Program-made: the position numbers and the translations under genes
Notes under the pieces: model-generated
Databases searched by the model: none
The model's input: only the letters and a program-made list of their open reading frames with translations
Told to the model about the DNA's origin: nothing
Shown: one piece after another, positions 22,415 to 46,200 of the stretch
How the letters are laid out: every line of letters begins with the position of its first letter
Position numbering within the stretch: position 1 is the first letter of the stretch
Source of the DNA: Podarcis raffonei
Lineage: Eukaryota; Chordata; Lepidosauria; Squamata; Lacertidae
DNA length: 64,000 nucleotides
Assembly (NCBI RefSeq): GCF_027172205.1
Contig: NC_070605.1
Span: 23,802,304-23,866,303, forward strand
Direction of reading: 5' to 3'

Positions 22415-25400
22415 CTTGAAGACTCTCTTACTGGAAGATGCCAAGGAAATGTGCATTGGAGATGGCTTGAGCAGACAACTACAAGAAAATGAACTGTGCT
22501 GAGAAAGGACTTGTTTGACTTGTATTACATATTCAAATCCCTGCCTTACCTTACCAGAGGACTTTGTTTTGCCAACCTTTTTTTTTTCAGCTAGCATGAT
22601 GGCGCTCCCTTCATGTTGCACAGGTTTTTAACAGCATGCTGTTTTTGTGAGGAAACTTTGCATTCATTCAGAGCCCGTTGTGATATTTTTTTAGATTTCA
22701 ATTGTACCCACCTGGAAGAGAACAGATTTGGGGTTTCTAGATGAACAGTACCTTGCACAAGGAAAATATCTTCAAAACCCATGCACTGAGGGTTGTCACA
22801 TTTTTAAGAAAGCAGCGAGTAGGACTAGATGTAGCAGTTCACACTTTGTGTTTTGGATCAACAGCCTCCTTTTGATCCATTTTTATGTACAATATTTGAG
22901 CAAGACACAAATAGCATCACAGCTGAAGATACATATTTATCTTTGGGCTCAAGCAAAGTGCTTCAGTATAACTGAATTTGGATACTGAGACACAAGTGAT
23001 GTTAAGCAGGCTATATCCTGTTTGTCACTTTTTTTTACAAAACTTGGGTAAACATTTGTTTCTTGGACAGATGACTTCATTCCCTTCCTTTTTAAAATAA
23101 GAGGTGTTGCTTTCCCTTGATTATGGCTTCACCCTTAAGAACTGTGTTTCATGGATGGATCTGTTTATGGTGAAACAAAATGAAATATTAAGTGTATCTC
23201 TTTGTACATTTAATATAGTATGCTTGCGTAAATCTGAATGCATTAAAAATAGCCAGTGCACAACTTATCCAAAATAGGAATTAACATTTTGACAACCCCT
23301 ATATATTTCTTCCTTGATTATTTATTTGAAAATCTCTAAATGTTACATTTTTTTTAATACAGTTCTACTCTGGCGGGGGGTGGGGGGGATCAACTGTGTG
23401 GAATATGATAATTCTTTGACCTCCTAGACCAGCTCCACATATATATGCTGACAGATTGTCATAAATCTGACTGTTCTACAAAAAAGGAAAAAATGCTGCC
23501 ACCCGGCTTCCATTTGTTTCAGTGAGCCCCCACTGATGGAATGTGCACATCCCCCCCTTTCCCTTGATAAAAATCTTCCAGAGACTTAAAGCAATGCACA
23601 TTAAGGCTTAGGGCTAAAGAGTGCTTTACTGAGGGCAAGAGAACTGCCACACCACAGCAAGATGCTAGTCATTTTCAGAGTTAACTGCCAAGTCTCCAGC
23701 TGCTTTAAAATGTCCATGAAGAGTCAAGCTTCCTGCCTTAGCATTACTAGTGTGTGTGGGGGGGGAAATTACCTAACGCCAGTTCAGCTTTTACCATACC
23801 CTATTCCTAAAGGTTATGCCTGGGGAAAGCAATGTTGCAAAACGGCCTTTAAACTTTTAGCAGTCTAGAGCAATTGTCTTTCCTTCTTAAAGTTAGTGAT
23901 TATGCTTACAGGTTGGAAAGTGAAATAGTAACAGATAGCTGTGTGGGCAGAGTGAAATTGGAAATGGTTGCTGTATTTTACCTATAATGGGGCTCCAAAG
24001 GTAGTCTACCCATCCACAGACAGAGGTTGGTACTGGCGCCCTTAAGTGATCATAAATAACATACCAGTGTGGGTGGGGAACTGTATGTGCTTTGGAATGG
24101 CAGAGACTGACAAATGTGCATGGAAATGCAAAAGTGGCAGATGAAAACAGGCAGTGATTTAAAAACCTCACTTTCTGCACTTAATGTGCACATTTTTATT
24201 GTGGATCAGAGGATAATGTTTTTTAAAAATTAACATAGAGTTGACATAAAGTTAACTTCCAAGTTAACATAGAATTGTTGAATTTCAGCATCAAAATTTT
24301 ATGGGCAAGAATTTAAAAAAAAGTTTTACATACTTGTCAAGCACTCCTTGTTAAAGGGAAAGACAACTAAAATTGATCCCCCAGAAGTCTACATGCTACA
24401 GGGTTTCCAAAACTGCATTTGGTTTGGAAGTTGGTTTGGAAATGGGTAGAAAAGGGCAATTTTTTAAAATGTTTGTACATATTTCTTGAATACTTTGATG
24501 AGAGTGCTTTTGAATTGTATGCTTCCCATTAATTTGTATTGGAGGCAGTAGGCATGACACATTAAATATAAAACCAGCTTTAAACTTCATATTTAATTTC
24601 TTGGTATCGTTCAGACACTAGCAGCCTGATTGTCAAAAAATATTCCTTTCCCTATTTTTATTCCTAGCAGTGCAACTACTTTGGAACTTTGGAATTAGGG
24701 GCTAGGATGTAAATGACCACCATGAACTTCATTTGTGACTATTCATAAAGCCCTCCCACCAGCCCCTTGTTCTCCCTAAAAAGAGTGCAGTACAGTGGCC
24801 TGTACTTCAAAAGGAAAATTGCCAAAAAGAAAAAGAAAAGAAAAAAACTCAGAAAACCCATCCACATGCAGAAGCACTTTAAGGATCACATGAGGCTGTT
24901 TGGATCTTGCCATTTTCAGAGTCTGTCTTGCTCATTTACATAGCAGCAAAATTCACAGTGCCCTTGCGTCTCCATCTCTTACGGTTATTTCTTACACAAG
25001 GTACCTAAATGTTTCTAGGACCAGGGGAATTACAACGGACAATGTGCCTATAACTTTATTCAGTTTTTTTTCTTTTCTTTTTGTGTACATTGGATCAGGA
25101 TGTCATGTAAAACACTGAATCTGAAAAATCACACCAGCAATTTCCTTACAGCTGCAGAATCACATTTAGCGTTCTCTTGTCAGGACACTTTTCACCAAGA
25201 TGCCCTTAAGGCTAAAGCTTATCAGGAAGAGAAACAAACTGGTTTAAAAATGTATGCAGAAATAGGAAAACATCCAAATCTAAGAATGAACTGAATCATC
25301 AGTCATTGCAATATGGCAACATGGCACTTTTAAATCTTGATTTTTAGCTTTGGATATTTTTCTCCAAAGACCTAGCATAAAGAGGTGCTGCTTCTGAAAA

Positions 25401-26185
25401 ATGTATGTTGCCACAAGCACTGCCATTGTGGTTTGTATTAAGTAATACTCTAGATGTGAAAAATAATGTAGGTTGCGTTGATTTTAAACATAGTTGTTAA
25501 AACAAAACAAAAAAACTTTTGTCACAACATATGAGGCTCATACTTAATTTTGAAGTCTTCCATTTCCCCCCTTTATCCTACTGGTGTCCCTTGTTTTCTA
25601 CCTATTCATTTGTTCAAAGCTGTTGTTGGAGCATAGTGAAGTTTAACTTAACTGAGTGGTGGCTTCCCCCTTTTGGGGGGAAAGAAAGTAACATGGCCCG
25701 GGTAGTTGAATACTTTGGATTTATTTGCATTACAGTATCCGTTGTAAAAGGTACAAATTTTAAAAATGCAGCTGAGAGAAATATTTGATAGCTTCATGGA
25801 AAGATTTGGTATCTTAAGCGCAAAACTATTTTCTATTTTCATGGAACTGGCTGGGATCCTATCTTTGTAAATTCAAGGTCATATTTGTGAAATAAAACAA
25901 TACACAAGAGCTTTCCTGTTTTAATAGACTATATGTAGCCTGGAGTGCAGCGCAAACATGAGTTTCCTAGGTTGTAATATCCATCTACATATGGTTATTT
26001 ACAGTTTTGAATGTGTGCCACTACATACTGAAATAATGCTGTACAATTTTGACTGGTAGCAGTTTCTTCTTGTATGGCAGTCCGGCTGAACTATTTTGAT
26101 GTACTGCTTAATTTTTGGATTTTATTTTTTAAGTTGTATAATTTATTTTCTTGCAAAATAAAAATGTAATATAAAATATTATAAA
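22415..26185 (+). other. CUL5: CUL5 3' untranslated region (inferred extent)
   Basis: About 3.7 kb of AT-rich sequence after the stop, with no coding exon or clear interspersed repeat that I recognise. AATAAA hexamers occur at 25891-25896 and 26157-26162; the second is followed by further A-rich sequence and is taken as the main cleavage signal. The length fits the long 3'UTR known for vertebrate CUL5, but the exact end is inferred. Confidence 0.65.
26157..26162 (+). terminator. CUL5: Candidate CUL5 polyadenylation signal AATAAA
   Basis: Canonical hexamer in an A/T-rich end. A second hexamer at 25891-25896 could give a shorter transcript. Confidence 0.55.
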
Positions 26186-27786
26186 AAACCACAAAACATT
26201 TTTGGTGTTATCTTCAGGACCTTTTGAAAATGGGAATGAAACACAGTCCATTAGGGTTCCTAGACTACCATCAGTTGTTTTGGAATCCAAACCCAAGCTA
26301 GTCCAAGGTATGAATAAGTGCTTTTATCAGCATTTAACACCACATAGGTTCCAAGGGACCTGTCTGAGCATTGTTACAGGGATATGCATTTGTATTGGCT
26401 ATATGCATGGCACGTACAACTGCCTTGCCAGACAGCAGTGCAGCAATATAATCTGATCCAAATCCACAGCACCTAATTATCAGTTCTTTCTATGTAACAG
26501 AAGTTTACTACCTTTTTAGCACAAGCTCTCTATGTAAACCTTATAGTAGGGCAAAGTAATTGAAATTTTAAACTAGAAGATTTGGATTGCAAGTTGCTAT
26601 TGAAAATCAATACTTTCCCACCGCTATTTAGTGCTGCTTACTCAATTTATGTCACTTTAGTACTTGGTTACCGTATATTGCCTTCAGTCCCATGGACAGT
26701 TTGGATTTGTAATTGATCTGGTGACACCCAATAGCATTTTATTGTTTCAGAAATTTGAGCAGTACAGCACTAGAAGACTGAACACTTAAAAGTTGAGAAA
26801 AAAATCCCTTTCATGTTAAGAGATGAAAGAAATTCCAGCTGTAGTTGAAGCACTTGGAGGCAGTAGTCTACCAAGACATGGAAGACTGATGTATGGCTTG
26901 TCCTTTAAGCAGTTTATTTTAACAAGTAGCTCTTTGGATCACAGCCATTTTTTACATGATGATGCATATATGACGCACAAGTGCTTTTATAAAGGGATTT
27001 ACTATGCATGAAGTGGTCGTTAGCTGTTTTTCATCCTGTTCCATTATTATATTCTTGGAAGTTTGCTAAAATAACATTTACATAGCTCCACACCTGTCAT
27101 ATAAAAAGAGTTTACAAAAACTTCGGTTTTATTGCCTAATCTTCTTTTACAACCTGTACTACGACTCATTGGAGTCCACAGTGTAATCTTCTGTTTTCTG
27201 TATTGCAGCAAATGTCGATAAAACATTTGATCATTTTAGTGTTTTTTAAAACAAAGCTTTTAGGCTGGGTCCAGAAGGCTGGTTCTGACACTCCTGAACA
27301 TCTTTTTTTTTTCCAAAACAAAACAAAACAGGAATTTGATGGTATCCAAGGCAGTGTTAGATGTGTGTGTTTGACTTAATGAGATTTAACTCCCAAATAT
27401 GTACGGTATACCTAAAACTCCACGGGGCATCAGAGTATGCTTGTATAATCACTTGTATAGTCACATGCTGAAAGTCACTTTACTGTCACATTGTAAAAAT
27501 CCAGATTAGAGCAATACCTTTCTTAGGCCAAAAAAAAGGTCACAAAATAGTGTGCAAGCTTTCATGTTCCCCAGAACTCTTCACCAGACTAGTTGGGGGA
27601 GAGAGTGGTAAGCAAAGCAACTTTATTGCCAGTTCATGTTTGGTTTGTGCACTTTTGTGTAAATGCTTTTTCTCATTTGGTGCCTCTTTTGTGTGTGTGT
27701 TTGGTGTATGTTGTGCTGAGAACTGAGAACTTGCTTTGCTATTGCACATTTGTGGCAGTGGGAGCAATAGTGAATGCTTCCTCTTC

Positions 27787-27934
27787 AAACAAGGTAGCTC
27801 AGTCGGTGAAGCACGAGACTCCTAATTTCAGGGTTGTGAGTTTGAGTCCCACGTTGGCTAAAAGATTCCTGTGTTGCAGGGGGTTGGACTAGATGACCCT
27901 TGTGGTCCCTTCCAATTCTACGATTCCACAATTC
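27787..27934 (+). mobile_element. tRNA-headed SINE with CR1-like 3' tail
   Basis: The head reads like a tRNA (A-box TAGCTCAGTCGG at 27795-27806, B-box-like GAGTTTGAGTCCC) and is followed by GATTCCTGTGTTGCAGGGGG and TTGGACTAGATGACCC, which is the 3' end of CR1 LINEs, then a TCTACGATTCC-type tail. The tail suggests CR1 machinery mobilised it. Confidence 0.7.
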
Positions 27935-27981
27935 CATCCCAGCCTAAACTCTCTACATTCCTGCCTACTGTGTTCAAAGCA

Positions 27982-28091
27982 CATTCCTTCCCTCAAAGAA
28001 TTCTGGGCACTGAAGTTTACTCTTCCCAGAGTTACAATGCCCAGCGCCCTTAACAAACTACAGTACCCAGAATTCTCTGAGGGAAGGAATG
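27982..28091. repeat. Fold-back (hairpin) MITE upstream of ACAT1
   Basis: Arms 27982-28018 and 28055-28091 (37 bp each) are inverted copies with the core CAGAGAATTCTGGGTACTG. The spacer is 36 bp. Resembles common amniote fold-back DNA elements; family not assigned. Confidence 0.75.
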
Positions 28092-28513
28092 TCCTTCAAG
28101 CGGTTCACTTTGATGCTGGGAACTGCCAAGCCCCTCCTTCTCAACCAAGGATAGTATGTCTTCCTTGCCCTTTCCCCAACCTCTACCCCTTGTCCAATGA
28201 GCGCCGCTTATTAATTCCCACGCCCCCTCCCTCGCCAATAGCACTGCTCTCTAATAGCCACGCCCACTCCTCTTCAGCCTCCAATAGGATTTCTCCCAAC
28301 TTGGACGCGCCCTCCCCTCCTCAGATCTGAGGCACAGAATCGAGGGCAGGGGATTAAACGGCGGGTCCGCCCTTGGGCTCCTATTGGTTAGGTCAAGGGG
28401 TGGGCGTGCCCTTCTGAAGGTGACGGCGGCGGCTCTCGCGCTGCCTCGGAGGTCCGTTGCTGAGGGAGCTGAAGGGGTTCTGAGGTGCTGCGGAGGCCGG
28501 CGCTAGAGCGAAG

Positions 28514-40098
<11,585 letters not shown>

Positions 40099-40330
40099 AC
40101 TCTAATGGCAAGCCTTAAGGCTCAACTGTCAAATGGCTGTTACAACTATTTATGGAATTGCAGCGCAGACCCCCCCGCCCAAGCTCAGTCTATCATTGTT
40201 TTTAAAAAAACACAACTAATTTTTTTTTTTACTATATATCCAGTGCAAGTGGTTTTTTTTATACCATAGGGACTATAAAATGTGGGTTAAACTTCAATCA
40301 AAGACAATAAAGACTAAGTATAGTGGCTGG
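40099..40330 (+). other. ACAT1: ACAT1 3' untranslated region
   Basis: Short 3'UTR ending just after AATAAA at 40306-40311. The end point is estimated from the hexamer. Confidence 0.75.
40306..40311 (+). terminator. ACAT1: ACAT1 polyadenylation signal AATAAA
   Basis: The only canonical hexamer close after the stop codon. Confidence 0.75.
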
Positions 40331-40908
40331 CTACTGTGGAAGTTTCATTATGTTTTATAATTTTTTTAAAAAATGGCTGTCACAAATCCCTGCTCACACT
40401 TACCTTGGCATTCAGACTATTTCCCCGTGCCCTAAGGAACGTGCAGTCCTCCAAGTCATGAAAGAAGTTTTTGTGTCTTTTGGCTTGGATAAGACAGGGC
40501 CTGCACAGCCCTTGTTCAAGCCCCTCCTTTACCTGCACCCTACCATATATATTGTCAGGTGGATATAGCCTAGCAGCTGGTAACTATGCCCATCGGCTGA
40601 AAGTTAACTACCCCTGCTATAGTATGCTATCTGTCTGGTGTGGTTTCTCCCAGCATAGCTCTAATATGAATTCAGAGAGGGCTCGTAATGGCATGTGAGG
40701 ACTGGGTTGCTGTATTCAAAAGCTGATACTACTAGTTGTTAGTTGGTTCTACAAAGGATGACAGCAAAAGAAGCAAGTTGGTCTACTTAAATTGACAATT
40801 TAGAAAGTATACTTGAAGTAACTTTCAAAAGCTGGGGTGAGATCTAGCATAGCACGAACAGTTGTTTGCACATCCTTCCAAATCTGCAAAGGGTTGGGGA
40901 ACAAGATA

Positions 40909-41399
40909 CCGTATTTTTCTCTCTATAACACGCACATTTTTCTCCTAAAAAGTAAGGGGAAATGTCTGTGCGTGTTATTGAGCGAATATGTGGTCCCTGG
41001 AGCAGACTGGCTCGCGCGCAGGGGCAAAAATCAGATTGCGCGGAGGCGGGAAGGCTGGAGAGGGGAAGCTGCTGCTTTCCTGCATTCTGCCTCAGGGTCT
41101 TACTGCCCACCCTCTTCTGTTTTTGGTTTCTGTGTTTGCTCAAACGCAACAAAGAGCAGGGAAATCCCCTGCCCTCATGGCAAGCAGAGGGGAAAGAAAA
41201 GGATCGCGTCCTTCCTTCTAATTCCTTCCTAGTCACACTGCGTGCAGGCTCCAGCCCACCTGGCTCAGGTTCCGTAGTCTAGGAGCGCAGCCAACAGCCA
41301 CCACCTCCTCCTCTCCGTGCTCCAGTGCTGCTGCTGCTGCTGCTGCGTCCAGCATTCTAGGGACTCGCAGGCAGCCGGAAAACATGCAGGTGGGAGAGG

Positions 41400-41446
<47 letters not shown>

Positions 41447-41952
41447 AGGGCTGGCTTCGGTGGGTGGAAACTTTTGCCTTCCTTTCCTCCCTCCCGTTAA
41501 ACCCCTCTCCTGCACTGTTAGCCAGCTGCTTCTCCGCACACCCCTCTCGTGCTCCTTGTCCCTTCTGTGTTTTTCCTTCCCTCCCCACTTAAAACGTGGT
41601 TACAAAGCACGGATCCACATGGATCCTCAGGATCTTGAAATTGGGTCACCCCAAATTCATCATCAGATCACATAGCATGTCCATGGCTACAGCCTGCACC
41701 AAAAAAATCACACACCCACTGTTGCCTGGGGCCACAATGGTGCAAAAACGTGGTTACAAAGCACAGATCCACATGGATTCTCAGGATTTTTGCATTGGGC
41801 TACCCCAAACTCACCGTCAAATCACATGTCTGTGGCCACAGCATGAAGCACAAAAATGATACATCCACTGTTTCATTCAGAATTTTTTTCCCCTCCTCTA
41901 AAAACTATGTGCATGTCATGGTCAGGTGCGTGTTATAGAGCGAAAAATATGG
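40909..41952. mobile_element. TA-flanked inverted-repeat element, 1044 bp
   Basis: Starts CCGTATTTTTCTCTCTATAA and ends TTATAGAGCGAAAAATATGG, with TA on both sides (40907-40908, 41953-41954). The interior has CTG and AG microsatellites (41327-41346, 41402-41434) and two copies of a 154-bp unit. No transposase frame recognised. Its ends match 9695-10235 but the interior does not. Confidence 0.75.
41592..41880. repeat. Tandem repeat, period about 154 bp, two copies
   Basis: AAACGTGGTTACAAAGCAC at 41592 recurs at 41746; both are followed by GATCCACATGGAT and a similar remainder. Inside the TA-flanked element. Confidence 0.85.
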
Positions 41953-42580
41953 TAAACTGTAAATCCTGTTGCACAAGAAAGTGGACACAACTGGATGTTG
42001 CACCTAACATTTGCTATTATACCTTTACAAAGGATTGCTCAGGAACCTCATAAACACTGAGGAAAATGTTTGCATAAAAGTGATATACTGGCAAGGTACT
42101 ACCTCCCAAACTTTTCTTGACTGATATAAAGTTTCCCTAAAAAATAGCCAGAGCTGCATACCTTGAGCAACTGTGATCATTTGCTTCCACATTAAAAAGC
42201 AGCTGAAAATTAAAAAAATTGAACAAAGCTATATTGTAGGGATTCCCAAGCTACACTAGTGTGAGTAATCTGCTCTCTCACAACTGATAACATTGTGGCT
42301 GAACTTTAGCACCACACAATGAGGAGCCTGTACCAGAAAAAGGAGACAACAGATTCCCCCCTCCTCCATTGTCAACAGCTTCGGTTAAAAATCCCAATTC
42401 ACGGCAGTCATGGTTCAAACATCTCTTTGGGAAGAGGAATTCCTATTAAGGGTGTGTGTTAAATACAACAACTTTTAGGAAATGTTCGAAAACACACCAC
42501 ACTGGGTTAGTGTCATTTACAGGTGTATTTTAAAGTTAAATGAAATAAAAATAAATTGCCTCTTAATATTCGTAAATATA

Positions 42581-43192
42581 GTAAGAAAGTTGAAAAAGCC
42601 TTTATTGTAACAGATTTGCAACTAGAGGAAAAGACAGGCACAAGGGAACCAGGTTGGGGAAATTCCCACTGTAAGACAAGCTGAATTGTTATCGTTAGAA
42701 GTTAGCTAGCTATCCAATTTAAGACTTGGCTAACCATTACATTATGTTTTCCAACTTGAGCCAGCTATCTGTCCTGGGCTATAACCCCAAGCACAATGAC
42801 TGGAAAGCAAGTTCCACAATTCAACAGAACCTGCTTCTAAGCGTAATTTGGCTCAACAATGTATGACACTGAAAATGTCTGAGCAGTTAATGTGCACATT
42901 TTGCAAAACACATCCAACCCCCAGTGTTAATAAAAGTAGTACCTTGTTGTTTTACAACTTCAACAGCTGTACAATATTTACATTATCCCCACAAGTATAA
43001 CTGTGCAAACTTAACTGGTTGTACATTAAGTGCTTTCTCAGAAGTTGATCTGCCAAGTTATTTATAAGCTAGCAACTTTCTTCAGAACCAGCGTGCCTTT
43101 TTAAATATGCAGTGACACTTGAATGCATCAACTGCACTCCCATTTTGTTATTTCACCTCAAAGTTGCAAAAGACCAATGAACAGTTCAGTTT
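42581..43192 (-). other. NPAT: NPAT 3' untranslated region (inferred extent)
   Basis: AT-rich, about 0.6 kb from the stop to the first minus-strand AATAAA (+ strand TTTATT, 42601-42606). A longer form is possible. Confidence 0.5.
42601..42606 (-). terminator. NPAT: Candidate NPAT polyadenylation signal
   Basis: AATAAA on the minus strand, the nearest hexamer after the stop codon. Confidence 0.5.
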
Positions 43193-43270
43193 TTATTCAT
43201 CATAATGCAAAGATAACAAAAATTTATCCACATCCATTCCAGCAGGAAATGCGATTGGTAGCTTCTTCTG
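43193..43270 (-). CDS. NPAT: NPAT exon 18 (last)
   Basis: Codes residues 1402-1426, QKKLPIAFPAGMDVDKFL then LSLHYDE, and the TAA stop (43193-43195). CTTTTTCAG acceptor. Confidence 0.96.
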   Translation of the reverse strand, partial: QKKLPIAFPAGMDVDKFLLSLHYDE

Positions 43271-46200
43271 CTGAAAAAGGGAAAAAACACACAACCATTT
43301 AGGCAAACAAGATCTAGGTGCTTAAAAATGGCTTAGTTCAACAGAACTCAACACAAAAACATGTTTATCTGTATAAACCAATGAGTGGGATCTCCTGTCT
43401 TTTTCAAAAGTAGCTTGTACAGTTCTTTGGGATTATGCAGGCCTACACTTATAGCATTGGGCTGCTTTCCATCCACCACTTTTTGGGCATTAAATAAATT
43501 AAAAACCAGGATCACGTCTCATCCTGCCCAAAAGGCAAAATCAACCTTTGGAACAAACCATCCCTGACCCGTGACATTTAAATGTTCTGCATCAACAGCT
43601 ATTGAGATTCTTCCCCAATCTAATTTTGTTTACTTCTCAAGTCTATATATAAGTATATGTAGTCCAACAGTGGACATAGGCTTAAATGGTCAACTGGTAA
43701 GTGTACCAAAATTTCATAGCTATTAAAAAAATAATCGTAAAGGTTGCAATACCTGCAGTCTCTTACAACTACAGCAGGCCAATACAGGCTAGCTTGCAAA
43801 CATTGGTTAAGCAAGCAACTGTGATTCTAAAGATTCATTAAGACAAGCTCTAAAGATGGGGAGATGTCTCCTCAGCCAAAGATTTCTTCTGAAAAGTTGT
43901 GACAAGTAAAAAATGAAGGAACCGTTTCCATTAGTTTAGGAATGCCAATGTGAGCTTGAGAAAAGGCATATTACAGGATACATTATGATGTTTCCCATTC
44001 TGGGCCATTTAGCTAGACAATGGGATTAAAAGCTGTTAACTCTTCTTCTGCCTGTAGGCGCTGTGCTGGAAAAGAAACAGTACCATGCAATTATGTTTGA
44101 AAGGACTAGTTTACTTACCTTCACTTTCTTCTTTTTTATTGGCACTGTAAAGTTCTGCATATCTTTTTTACTGGCAGTCCGGGCATTCCTCTCACATTCA
44201 ACCATGTCTTCTGGTTTCCTTTTTTTTGCACTTCTCAAAGACCTAAACTGTTGCGTATTGTCTTTAAGAGGTGTAGTGGTACTAGTCCTTGCAATGGCTG
44301 CTCGTGAAAGTATCATTAAAGTGTGGGCAGCCATACTAACACTGTTTTCACTGCCTGTTTCACTAGCTGGGCTACAGGCTGGCAAGTCAGGAGTAGCTGG
44401 AGGGACCATGATCCTTGGTGTTGTACTGTCTTCACTATACCGTCTACATGTGGGTGTCCTTATTATATCAAAGGTATCCTCAGAGTGTCTATCGCCAGTT
44501 CCTGAAGGTGTGCGTGGTACTGGCAAATCCACATTTTCAGGAAGTTTACTAGCGGGGCTTTGCCTCTGAATGTCATGCAGCATTTCCACAGCTTGTTTAG
44601 TTAACGGACTAGTCAAACAATGGGCTTGGTTGGCAGACCTGTTCTGGTCTTTTTTTGGCTCCTTTGAAGGTAAAGCTGCTGAAATTTTGCAATTTGCATT
44701 TGGCTGCAGCCCCTGCTTTTTAGTCAGTTCCTGAGCTGAGGAGCTGTTCTTCTCATTATGAAGGCTAACGTTCTGTTGGCCGTTTGAGAGAATCGCCACC
44801 TCCTGGTTTTGGGGGGGTTTGTCAACAGCCCTTTCCAATTCGTTCTCTTTATTTGCAGTCTGTTTTCTTAACACATCCGATGCCAATCCTGGACCTGAAT
44901 GTCTCTTCTCAGATTGGGTGTCCTTTGCAGTCAAGTTTCTGCTAGTAATATCAGGCTTACATAAAATCCTAGGCAAAGTTCTCTCTCTTTCCCTCTTGCA
45001 GGACTGAGTTTTAGCAGTTGAAAGCACAGCGCTGGGAGAATTCCCAGAGCATAAAGGGTTTTCACTCCTTTCTTTCTGTGATGCTGGAATACTTCCTACT
45101 GGAGCAGCCAGAGTGTTGTCAAAGCAAAGCACTCTCCTATGGCTTTCATTCTGTTTGGAAGCGGAACTTAGGGTGTCAAGAGCAACTGTCTCCAGCTTCT
45201 TTTTCAATTCTGCACAAACATTCTTGTCCGAGTTTGCATTTCTGAATGGGGGAAAAGGGTAGGGATTATCTGACAATTCTGTCATGAAATTTCTATTTTC
45301 AATTATTTTGCTATCTTTTTAAAAGCTATTGCTGAAGGCTATAAACTCAGCCATGTTAGTAGAAGAGAGTACCAAACAAGTTGGTTTAAGGGGACACCCC
45401 CACTTTCAGTTTAAAAATCTTGAATAGCTCAACTTTTGCTTTACTGAAATAACAAAAGGGTGAAAAGAAGCAGAACACCCTTCATGCACGTAAAAATAAA
45501 TAAATTAAAAAGCACAGAATTAATTTTAAAGGTTTTCCAGTTGTGAACTTTACACGTCACAAAAGATGTAAAATTGCTGAATGTACACAAAACCACATCG
45601 GGCCTTAAAAACTTAGGACCGTTTCATTGCAAAGGAAGGCTAAGCTCTAGAGGTGCCTCCTTCTCCAAATCCCAGAAAAGTTTTTCTTCTAAAGAACAAG
45701 GCCTTGAAGGCAACTAATAGGGAGAAGAGACACCCACTTTAATTTAACTACCCAATAAAGTTTCTGAACCCTCATTTAAACATTCATGTTAAAATACATG
45801 TTTGCCACTATTTTTAAAACGAAATTCTTTGAACAAATGGAAAGTAAGAGCTGCAAGAAAGTTTCTACTCCGTATCAGTTGCTATAAGCCAAAATTTCAA
45901 AGGCTACTAAGGAACAATGTAGAAAACAGTCCAAACCACTCAAGTGAAAAAATATAACGTGTGAATTTAGTAATCACTATTGTTTGCCAGCAGCTCCCAT
46001 GATTGCAATGCCTAAACATTATCACTGCAAATGGCAGAAATAACTATGGACTGCTCATATATTTTACCACGCAAGTGTCTTCCCAGAAATGTTGAGAACT
46101 GAGGAAAAAAACCCTGCATTTTATGCAATGCAACTTAACTGACCTTTGTGCATGAGAAGCAGGACGATTTATAGGCTCAGATCCACCAGGTACCAACTTT

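Larger units (their letters stand above)
26186..28150. other. CUL5-ACAT1 intergenic region
   Basis: About 2 kb with no recognised exon. It holds a tRNA-headed SINE (27787-27934) and a fold-back element (27982-28091); the remainder is AT-rich and unremarkable. The CpG-rich ACAT1 promoter starts just after. Confidence 0.7.
40331..42580. other. ACAT1-NPAT convergent intergenic region
   Basis: No exon recognised. About half is a 1044-bp TA-flanked element (40909-41952). The remainder is AT-rich sequence without recognisable motifs. Confidence 0.7.

Noticed and set aside
41265-41592. Open frames rich in Arg-Glu or Ser-Leu
   Set aside because: They are translations of the AG and CTG microsatellites inside a transposable element.
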